Shown here one piece after another: positions 34,656 to 42,997 of a stretch of DNA of 64,000 nucleotides. The stretch is from DASSQJ01 sp963772645 (GTDB lineage: Bacteria; Actinomycetota; Actinomycetes; Actinomycetales; Dermatophilaceae). The translations under genes were made by a program, and so were the position numbers. The notes below the pieces were generated by a model that saw only the letters and a program-made list of their open reading frames with translations, did not search any database and was not told the origin of the DNA. Within the stretch, counting starts at the first letter, position 1, and every line of letters begins with the position of its first letter. Location of the stretch: NCBI GenBank assembly GCA_963772645.1, contig CAVYYD010000002.1, positions 62,001 through 126,000 on the forward strand, given 5' to 3'.

Positions 34656-35239
34656 GAGCCGGGCTGCCCGACGGCTCGGGCCGCGGCCCGGCGACCGAGG
34701 TGGCGCAGCCACGCCTCCGTCTGCCGAGGGTCGGTGAACCGCACGACGGGTGGTCCGCCCGGGTCCTCGCACCACCGCTCGATCTGGGCACGCTTGGCCG
34801 CGAACGACCGTGCGTGCCAGGCGACGATCGAGTCGCGGGAGAGGGCGCGGGCCCAGGACTCGGTGTTCCCCCCGCACACCTGCTCCCGCGCGACGATGCG
34901 GTGCGCGGTGCGCCGCAGCAGCCGGGTCAGGCTGGTGCGGCGGGGGTAGTCGAGCGCGACGAGGAGGTCGATGCGGGGCAGGAGCAGCTCGCGGGTGCTC
35001 GTCCACAACGAGTCGACGACCCACGCCGAGCCCTCGGCCGTCGGCCGCAGCGCCTCGGCCTGCTCCGCCCGCGGCAGCTGGACCCAGCCGGGGCGCCACA
35101 TGACGTCGTCGGTGCAGACGTACGGCATCCCGCCGAGGTCGGCGACCCGGGCGGCGAGGGTCGACTTGCCGGACCCGGTGACGCCGTAGAGGACGATCCG
35201 CCGGTGGTGGCGGAGGTCGGCGGGAGGCGGGACGAGCAC
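34502..35239 (-). CDS. P-loop adenylate kinase-like protein, 3' end replaced by IS110 sequence
   Basis: Topology-modulation/adenylate-kinase-like P-loop protein. From GTG 35239: RIVLYGVTGSGKSTLAARVA (Walker A), PYVCTDDVMWRPGWVQL (lid-type motif of this group), WVVDSLWTSTRELLLPRIDL and ALDYPRRTSLTRLLRRTAHR. The native protein probably ends around WLRHLGRRAAARAVGQPG; such proteins are about 180 residues. The frame has no stop there and runs about 55 codons antisense through the IS110 remnant to 34502. The fold is probably intact with an aberrant tail. A -10 hexamer six bases before the GTG suggests leaderless expression. Substrate unknown. Confidence 0.75.
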   Translation of the reverse strand: MLVPPPADLRHHRRIVLYGVTGSGKSTLAARVADLGGMPYVCTDDVMWRPGWVQLPRAEQAEALRPTAEGSAWVVDSLWTSTRELLLPRIDLLVALDYPRRTSLTRLLRRTAHRIVAREQVCGGNTESWARALSRDSIVAWHARSFAAKRAQIERWCEDPGGPPVVRFTDPRQTEAWLRHLGRRAAARAVGQPGSERLRQRRISLVVLPFGGSPLWCRPCSVRGSAVWTARRRAGPGSAVGLRSG

Positions 35240-35245
35240 CCCGGG

Positions 35246-35251
35246 ATCGTA
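35246..35251 (-). promoter_or_regulatory. -10 hexamer for the P-loop kinase gene
   Basis: TACGAT on the minus strand, six-base spacer, GTG 35239; TTGGGG lies 18 bases further upstream as a possible -35. Confidence 0.5.
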
Positions 35252-35306
35252 GGGGCCGGTCCGGCCCGGCCCCAATCCACGCGGGCCCACCGTCGGCCGG
35301 TGGTGG

Positions 35307-35312
35307 CACGAT
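35307..35312 (+). promoter_or_regulatory. -10-like hexamer for holA
   Basis: CACGAT, seven-base spacer, GTG 35320. Supports GTG 35320 over the ATG at 35311, which lies inside the hexamer. Confidence 0.35.
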
Positions 35313-35319
35313 GGGCGCC

Positions 35320-36370
35320 GTGACGGAGCAGCTGGCGGTGCGGCACCGGGTTCCCGCGTCCGTCCTCGTCACCGGCCCGGAGGAGATCCTCGCCGAACGA
35401 GCCGTCGACCAGATCGTGGACGAGCTGCGGGTCGTCCGCCCCGAGCCTCGAGGTCATCCGGATGTACGCCGCGGGCTACGAGCCCGGCGAGCTGGTGCTG
35501 CACGCGAGCCCGTCGCTCTTCGGCGGGGCCAAGTGCGTCGTCGTCCACGACCTCGACGAGGCCGGCGAGGAGCTCCAGGCCGACCTGCTCGGCCGCGCTC
35601 GCCGGCGAGCCCGAGCCCGACCTCACCCTCGTCGTCCTCCACAAGGGCGGCCAGCGCGGCAAGAAGGTGCTCGACACGATGCGGGGAGCGGGGCGCGGGT
35701 CATCGAGGCCCCGGCCGTCAAGATCCGACCGCGACAAGGCCGAGTTCGCCGCGCACGAGTTCCGGCGGGCGCGGCGCAAGGCCACGGCGAGGCCGTGCAC
35801 GCGCTCGTCGAGGCGGTCGGGCAAGGACGTGCGCGAGCTCGCCGCCGCCTGCCAGCAGCTCGTCGACGACACCACGGGGTCATCGACGAGCAGGTGGTGC
35901 TGACCTACCACGGCGGGCAAGGTGGAGGCCACCGGCTTCCGGGTCGCCGACGCCGCGGTGGCCGGCGACGCCGCCGAGGCGATGCGGCTGCTCCGGCACG
36001 CCATCGCCGTCGGGGTCGACCCGGTGCCCATCGTCGCCGTCCTCGCCCAGCAGGTCCGCCAGCTCATCCGGGTCGGGCTCCGCCGGCCGGGGCCGCTCCG
36101 CCGACCTCGCCCGCGAGCTCGGGATGGCCCCGTGGCAGGTCGACAAGGCGCGGCGGCGCGCTGGGCGGGTGGACCGCCGAGGCGCTCGCCACCTGCGTCC
36201 ATGCCCTCGCCGCCGCCGACGCCGAGGTCAAGGGCGGGGGCCGCGACCCGGTGTGCGCGGTCGAGCGGGCCGTGCTCACCATCACCGCCCAGCACGGCGC
36301 GGGAGCCGCGACGGCGTGGGCGCGGCCGGCGCTGCGCGCCGTTTTGGCCGGCCGGGCCGCTCACTGGTAG
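35320..36370 (+). CDS. holA: DNA polymerase III delta subunit, broken by about ten indels
   Basis: Clamp-loader delta subunit that opens the beta clamp. Pieces from all three frames join in order: SVLVTGPEEILAERAVDQIV, LEVIRMYAAGYEPGELVLHA, SLFGGAKCVVVHDLDEAGEE, DLTLVVLHKGGQRGKKVLDT, RVIEAPAVKIR, DKAEFAAHEFRRARRKATA, EAVHALVEAVGKDVRELAAA, VIDEQVVLTYHGGKVEATGF, AGDAAEAMRLLRHAIAVGVD, SADLARELGMAPWQVDKARR and EALATCVHALAAADAEVKGG. Breaks lie near 35446, 35591, 35690, 35729, 35788, 35819, 35877, 35916, 36076 and 36154; most are one extra G in GGC or one extra C. Corrected length is about 350 residues, normal. The domain order is complete, so this is almost surely a working gene in a poorly resolved stretch. 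Confidence 0.85.
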
Positions 36371-36515
36371 ATTTCTCCGTTGCGTGCGCGTGAGGTCGCG
36401 CGCGCACGACGCACCACCCAGCGCGGGTCAACCACGGGTGCCCCACGCCCGGTCCCGACCCGCGACTGCCGCCCTCTAACGGCAACCGCACCCCGACCGA
36501 AAGACAGAATCACCA

Positions 36516-36776
36516 GTGGCGAACATCAAGTCCCAGCTGAAGCGGATCAAGACCAACCGCAAGGCCACCGAGCGCAACAAGGCCGTCAAGTCCGAGTTCA
36601 AGACCGCCATCCGCCGCTTCCGCGAGGCCGCGGACGCCGGCGACAAGGCCGCCGCGGCCACGGCGCTGCAGTCCGCCTCGGCCAAGCTCGACAAGGCCGT
36701 GAGCAAGGGCGTCATCCACAAGAACCAGGCCGCGAACAAGAAGTCCGCGATGGCCAGGCGGGCCGCGCAGCTCTGA
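36516..36776 (+). CDS. rpsT: 30S ribosomal protein S20
   Basis: 86-residue basic helical protein of the small subunit: ANIKSQLKRIKTNRKATERN at the start, AIRRFREAADAGDKAAAATA in the middle, KGVIHKNQAANKKSAMARR at the end. Starts at GTG 36516. It is intact although both neighbours, holA and the PemK-like gene, are full of indels. The preceding 145 bases hold no gene and no promoter I can call with confidence. A strong hairpin terminator follows. Confidence 0.96.
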   Translation: MANIKSQLKRIKTNRKATERNKAVKSEFKTAIRRFREAADAGDKAAAATALQSASAKLDKAVSKGVIHKNQAANKKSAMARRAAQL

Positions 36777-36797
36777 GCCGAGCCGCCCACGCACCGA

Positions 36798-36827
36798 GGG
36801 CCCGTCACCGACCGCGGTGACGGGCCC
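36798..36827 (+). terminator. Hairpin terminator after rpsT
   Basis: GGGCCCGTCACC (36798-36809) pairs perfectly with GGTGACGGGCCC (36816-36827) around a six-base loop, 21 bases after the rpsT stop. It can also serve the convergent PemK-like gene. Confidence 0.75.
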
Positions 36828-36864
36828 CGTCGCGTGTGCCGGGCGGCGTGCCGGCCCGGGCAGG

Positions 36865-37363
36865 TCAGCGGCGCGCGGCCCGCGCGACGACCTGCGAAGC
36901 GGTCCCGGGAGAGGACGGCGCCCTCGCGGCGCACCGCCTGCCGGGTCCACCCGGACGACCCGGTCGACGCGCACCTCGCTCGGCCGGCCCTGGCGGTCCC
37001 AGGCGCCGGTGCCGACGTCGACCCACCGGCGCCCGCCCGGCGCGCTGCGCGTCGCGCCGTCGTGGTCCTTGCTGGTCAGCTGAAGCGCGAGCAGCCAGCG
37101 CCCGTCGTGCCCGACGACGAGCACCGGGCGGTCCTTGCCCCGGTGGTGGTCCTCCTCGTACGGCACCCAGGTCCAGACGATCTCGCCGGGGTCGGGCTGC
37201 GCCGTCGGGCTCGGGGGCGTAGACGGGGTAGAGCGGCCCGAGGTAGTCGCCGGGGTAGACCGGCGCGGACCCGGGGGCCGCGCCCGGGGCCGGGGGCCCT
37301 GCGGGCACGGAGCAGGTCGAGCAGCCGGCGCAGGAGGCCGGGAGCCGGGGAGCGGGTCGCCAT
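36865..37363 (-). CDS. PemK/MazF-fold protein, broken by about four indels
   Basis: From ATG 37363 the pieces read MATRSPAPGLLRRLLDLLRA, then APVYPGDYLGPLYPVYAPEP, GEIVWTWVPYEEDHHRGKDR, PVLVVGHDGRWLLALQLTSK, WVDVGTGAWDRQGRPSEVRV and finally EGAVLSRDRF and QVVARAARR. The GEIVW-PYEED-RPVLVV core is the PemK/MazF-fold signature. Actinobacterial proteins of this kind, with an N-terminal basic extension and no adjacent antitoxin, are usually annotated as PemK/MazF-family toxins, but a toxic RNase role is not shown. No antitoxin gene is nearby. The indels belong to the same error-rich stretch as holA and lepA. TAGCCT lies seven bases before the ATG. Confidence 0.72.
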
Positions 37364-37370
37364 GGCGGGC

Positions 37371-37376
37371 AGGCTA
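37371..37376 (-). promoter_or_regulatory. -10 hexamer for the PemK-like gene
   Basis: TAGCCT on the minus strand, seven-base spacer, ATG 37363. Leaderless geometry. Confidence 0.45.
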
Positions 37377-37510
37377 GCGAGGCGTGCGCACGGCGGCCCG
37401 GGTCCCCGCGGGCCGCCGCGGACGGGGACCCCGCTCGGTTCGGGGCACCCACTGCGTCGTGGGAGACTGGGGGCAGTGCCCTGACCGTCCGACCCGAGGA
37501 ACCCCCACCC

Positions 37511-39370
<1,860 letters not shown>

Positions 39371-39374
<4 letters not shown>

Positions 39375-40615
39375 GCGCCCTCCCGGTCACCACCCGCCCG
39401 GGCGACACGACGGCGCCACCGCGCAGCGGTGGGGGAGCCCGGCTCCTCCTGCCCGGTGCGGCCCTTCTCTGGGGGACGCAGTTCGCCTTCCTCAACCCGG
39501 CGATCGGCCTCATCCTCGTCAGCCTCTACGGGGCCACCCCCGGTGAGGTCGGCCTGGCGCTGACGGCCTACAACGTCAGCGGCTTCGTCTCCACCCTCGT
39601 CGTCCCCAGCCGGGCGGACCGCTCCGGTGACTACCTGCGCCCGCTGCTGTGGTGCGGTGGCTTCACCATCGCCCTGACCAGCGCCCTGGCCCTGGCGACG
39701 ACCCTGCCGCTCGCGGTCCTCGCGCTCGTCGCCCTCGGCGGGCCGGCCGGGATCGCGATCGGCCTGATCTTCGCCCACCAGCGGCACACCGGGGCCTCGG
39801 TGCAGCAGATCATGCGCACCCGGGCCGTGTTCTCCTTCGCGTGGGTGGGCGGCCCGCCGGTCGCGGCGTTCCTCATGGGCTTCCTCGGCAACCGCTCGAT
39901 CCTCTGGGCGGTGGCCGGCCTCGGTGTGCTCGGGCTGGTGCTGACCCGGGTGATGATGCGCGAGCACGCGCGCTCGCGGCACGCCGGCGCCGTCCCGGCG
40001 CCCGGGGACCGGATGCTCGTGGCCCTGGGCCGCCCGGAGGTCGCGGTCCTCCTCGCGACCTTCGTCGCGTTCGGGGCGGCCATGAGCGCGTCCGTCTCGG
40101 TCCTGCCGCTCTTCGTCACCCGCGAGCTCGGCCTCGACGTCGAGTGGAGCGGCATCGCCCTCGGCACGTGCGCGGCCCTGGAGATCCCGGTGCTCGTCGG
40201 CCTCGGCCGGCTGACCGCGCGCTTCGGCCCGCGTCGCGTCGTGGCGGTGGGCTCGGTGGCCGGGCTGGCCTACTACGCCGTGATGAGCGTGGCCACCGCG
40301 CCCGCGGTGCTGCTCGGGGCCCAGGCGCTCAACGCGGCCTTCATCGCGACGATGTCCGGTGTCGGGCTCACCCTCTTCCAGGACGTCCTCGGCCGCCCGG
40401 GCCTGGCCTCCTCGCTCTTCATGAACACCACCCGGGTCGGGGCCATCGTCGCCGGCCCGGTGATCGCGCTCGGCGGCGGCTCGGTGATCGGGTACGCCGG
40501 CGTCTTCGCCGCCTGCGGGGTGCTCGCCGTCACCGGGCTGGTCCTGCTGCTGGCGGGGGTGCGGCGTTCCCGCCGCTCGGCGCGGACGGCTCCGCCGGCC
40601 CCGGCCCGCGGCTAG
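39371..40615 (+). CDS. Major facilitator superfamily transporter
   Basis: 414-residue transporter with about twelve hydrophobic helices and a central basic loop (MMREHARSRHAGAV). The first half includes NPAIGLILVSLYGATPGEVG and VVPSRADRSGDYLRPLLW, a loop-2-like motif. It resembles SET-type sugar/drug efflux carriers in layout, but that is a weak call and the substrate is unknown. GTG 39371 overlaps the lepA stop (GTGA), so it is coupled to lepA. Intact, although both neighbours carry indels. Its TAG stop interlocks with that of the convergent NUDIX gene within CTAG. Confidence 0.85.
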
Positions 40616-41207
40616 CCCGGCCCGGCGCCCTCGCCCCGGCCGAGCGGGACGGTGGACTCCTCGACGCCGGGCGCGGCCACCGGGCCGTCCCGCCAGCGGT
40701 CGGCTCCTCGGCGAGGACGAGCAGCGCGCCGAGGTCGCGCGGCCACACCTCGTCGCCGCGTCGGCGAGGGCGCGGGGGTCCCACCAGCGAAGCTCGACGA
40801 CGGTGAGCTGCTCCTCCTCGGTGTGCCCGGAGGTGTCGACCTCGAAGGCGGGTACCTGGACGAGGAAGAAGACCTCGCGCTGGTCGACGACCTTGTCGCT
40901 GAAGCCGTGGACCACGGTGCGGTGCAGCAGCGGCCCGACGAGGTCGGCCTCGGTGACCTGCAGACCGGTCTCCTCGGCCAGCTCGCGGACGGCGGTCTGC
41001 GCGTCGGTCTCGCCCGGGTCCACCCCGCCTCCCGGGGTGGCCCACCAGTGCGCCGCGAGGGTCCAGCCCGAGGTCGGAGTCGCGGATGAGCAGGATCCGT
41101 CCGAGCTCGTCGAGGAGCAGCACCCGCACCGCCCGGCGCTCGAAGCGGGGGCGGTCCGCGGGAGGGGGTGCGACGAACCCGGGCCTGCCGGGCAAGGGGG
41201 CGCTCAC
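40612..41207 (-). CDS. NUDIX hydrolase, broken by three indels
   Basis: About 198 residues after repair. From GTG 41207: FERRAVRVLLLDELGRILLI, then TPGGGVDPGETDAQTAVREL followed by AEETGL, which is a complete NUDIX box (G-x5-E-x7-REL-x-EE-x-GL), VDQREVFFLVQVPAFEVDTS, EEEQLTVVELRWWDPRALAD, WPRDLGALLVLAEEP and a Pro/Gly tail ending GRGEGAGPG. Shifts near 41070, 40752 and 40700 repair to one extra and two missing bases. Hydrolyses a nucleoside-diphosphate-linked substrate that cannot be specified. TACCGT six bases before GTG 41207 decides the start between two adjacent GTG codons. Confidence 0.8.
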
Positions 41208-41213
41208 CACGCC

Positions 41214-41219
41214 ACGGTA
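41214..41219 (-). promoter_or_regulatory. -10 hexamer for the NUDIX gene
   Basis: TACCGT on the minus strand, six-base spacer, GTG 41207. Lies just downstream of the tusA stop, giving the NUDIX gene its own promoter separate from the sulfur operon. Confidence 0.45.
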
Positions 41220-41237
41220 GCCCGGCGCCCCGGCGGC

Positions 41238-41485
41238 TCAGTCGGGCTCGCCGGTGCGGATGATGAAGACGAGGTCGCCGCCCTCCTGGCGAGGAGGAGA
41301 CCAGCTCGTGGCCGCTGGCCTCTGCCCAGGCGGGGATGTCGCTGAGCGCGCCCTTGTCGGTGGCCAGCACCTTCATCAGCTGGCCCGGCTGCATCCGGCG
41401 CGCCGCCTTGGTGGCGGCCATGACCGGCATCGGGCACATCGAGCTCGCGGGCGTCGACGAGGACGTCCTCGGTGGTCTCGTTCAT
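41238..41485 (-). CDS. tusA: TusA-type sulfur carrier protein, broken by two indels
   Basis: About 81 residues after repair: MNETTEDVLVDAREL, then MCPMPVMAATKAARRMQPGQ with the family's persulfide-carrying Cys17 in the CPxP motif, KVLATDKGALSDIPAWAEAS, GHELVSSS and EGGDLVFIIRTGEPD. Both breaks (near 41443, an extra base before ATGTGC, and near 41289, an extra C before AGGAGG) are single-base insertions of the same type as in lepA. TusA proteins pass sulfane sulfur between rhodaneses, DsrE-type proteins and oxidising enzymes. It is the last gene of the minus-strand sulfur unit, 43 bp after dsrE2. Confidence 0.85.
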
Positions 41486-41528
41486 GGGGTCTCCTCGGGT
41501 CGGTGGGCGAGTCGTGGGCGGGGGTGGG

Positions 41529-42101
41529 TCAGATGAAGAGGGTGAGGTTGGACTTGCGGGCCTCGGCCATGAACGCGGCCGCCCCGCCGAACTCGACCCC
41601 CTCGAGGAAGTCGCTCTGCTCGTAGCCGAAGACGTCGACGGTCATCTGGCAGGCGATGAGCCGGACGTCCATCTCGCGGCAGGTGTCGAGGAGCTGGCCG
41701 ATCGTCGAGACGTTCTTGTCGGAGAACCTCTTCTTCATCATCCTCGAGGCCACGGTGACCATGCCGGGCATGGCGGTGACGAGGTCGGGCATCGGGACCG
41801 GCATCGGCATCGCCGGGTTGCCGACCGCGTCGACCTTGAGCTTCTTGTCGAAGTCCTTGTGGACGATGTTGAGGCCGTAGAAGGTGAAGAAGATGCCCAC
41901 CTTCATCCCGACCGCGGCGGCGGCGCTGGCGAGGATGAGCGGCGGGTAGGCCCAGTCGAGGGTGCCCTTGGAGGCGACGATGGCCCCGCTGCGCATCCCC
42001 GGGTCCTTCCGCAGCGCGGCACCCACCTCCTCCTTGACGATGCGGCGGACGTCGTCCTCGGTGATCGGCGAGCGGTCGGTCGCCAGCGGCTCAGCGGACA
42101 T
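41529..42101 (-). CDS. DsrE2-like (DsrE/DsrF/DrsH family) protein
   Basis: 190-residue protein with a helical N-terminal part (TEDDVRRIVKEEVGAALRK), a hydrophobic segment PLILASAAAAVGMKVGIFFT, a Met/Pro-rich loop (GNPAMPMPVPMPDLVTAMPG) and a C-terminal half with cysteines in LLDTCREMDVRLIACQMTVD and the VFGYEQSDFLEGVEFGGA motif. This matches the DsrE/DsrF/DrsH-like family (DsrE2), membrane-associated proteins that move sulfane sulfur with TusA and rhodaneses in sulfur oxidisers. Intact. Its start overlaps the end of the chaperone gene by 11 bp, and tusA follows. Confidence 0.87.
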   Translation of the reverse strand: MSAEPLATDRSPITEDDVRRIVKEEVGAALRKDPGMRSGAIVASKGTLDWAYPPLILASAAAAVGMKVGIFFTFYGLNIVHKDFDKKLKVDAVGNPAMPMPVPMPDLVTAMPGMVTVASRMMKKRFSDKNVSTIGQLLDTCREMDVRLIACQMTVDVFGYEQSDFLEGVEFGGAAAFMAEARKSNLTLFI

Positions 42102-42997
42102 GGGGTGCGGTCCCTTCGGTGGGGTGCCGTCGTGCGCGGCAGGTGGCGGTGGTGGTGGTGGCGCGGTCGGCCCAGAAGGCGGCCACGGGTCCGCGGGACC
42201 CGAGGTCGCGGCGGTGCTCGGCGGCCCAGGCCGCGGCGTGGTCGGCGACCCAGCCGAGCGTCGTCTCGGGGTCCTGCTCGAGCATCGAGGCGAGGATGAA
42301 CGCCCGTTCGCCGATCCGAAGCCCCAGGCCCTCGGCGCGGGCCCCGCGAGCCAGGTCCGAGCGGGTGAGGACGATCCCGGTCCGCACCGGGGTGAGCAGC
42401 GCGGCCGCCAGCCGGCGGGGGCCCTCGACGTGGTCCGGGAGCCCCGGGGCGTCCCGCAGCGCCGCGGGCAGGGCGTCCGGCTCGGGCAGGGCCGCTGCCT
42501 GCCCGTCGAGGACCTCGAGGAGCAGGGCCGCCCAGCCACCGTAGAACTCGGTCCCGGTGCCGGCGACGGCCCGGGCGAAGAGCGGCACCCAGCTGAGCAG
42601 GTGCTCGTGGAGCAGCACCTCCCGGGCCCGGCCGCGCAGGGCGGCCCGGGCCGGGTCCTCCTCGGCCGCCTCCGCCTCGGTGAGGGTCGCGAGCAGCCCG
42701 AGGAGCGCCGCCAGGTGGTCGGGCTCGGCCGGCGGGAGGTGGCCGAGCGCCCGCCAGAACCCGGCGACCCGGTCGGCCGCCTCGCCCCCCAGCATCCCCT
42801 CCGGCCCGAGGTAGACCGAGGCGTAGGGGACCGCGCCCAGGGTCAGGGCCTGGGTGTGCTCGGCCGCCGAGGGTGTCCCGCCGAGCTCGAGGGCGCGCGC
42901 CAGCGCGCTCGTGGGACGGGTGCGGTGGCTCGCAGAGCACGGCGAGGGCGCGGAGCACCTCCGCGATGCCCGCGGCGCGCTCGGTGGCGACGCTCAC
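42091..42997 (-). CDS. TorD/DMSO-reductase-type chaperone, one-base frameshift
   Basis: About 300-residue helical protein of the TorD/DmsD/NarJ chaperone group that helps load molybdopterin into its partner. From GTG 42997: ERAAGIAEVLRALAVLCEPP; then, in the shifted frame, ALARALELGGTPSAAEHTQA, GAVPYASVYLGPEG, ADRVAGFWRALGHLPPAEPD (the family's YxSxYLGPEG and E-P-DH motif), LLSWVPLFARAV and a C-terminal region. The break near 42910 is repaired by deleting one base. The start overlaps the stop of the catalytic subunit by four bases (GTGA), which fits a dedicated chaperone. The last bases overlap dsrE2. Confidence 0.82.

Noticed and set aside
33400..35290. A genomic island or prophage starting at the IS110 remnant
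   Set aside because: Only one dead transposase is present; genes on both sides are ordinary chromosomal ones, with no integrase, tRNA or phage gene.
36865..37363. A complete toxin-antitoxin module around the PemK/MazF-like gene
   Set aside because: No small antitoxin-like frame lies next to it; neighbours are rpsT and lepA. Only the fold resemblance is reported.
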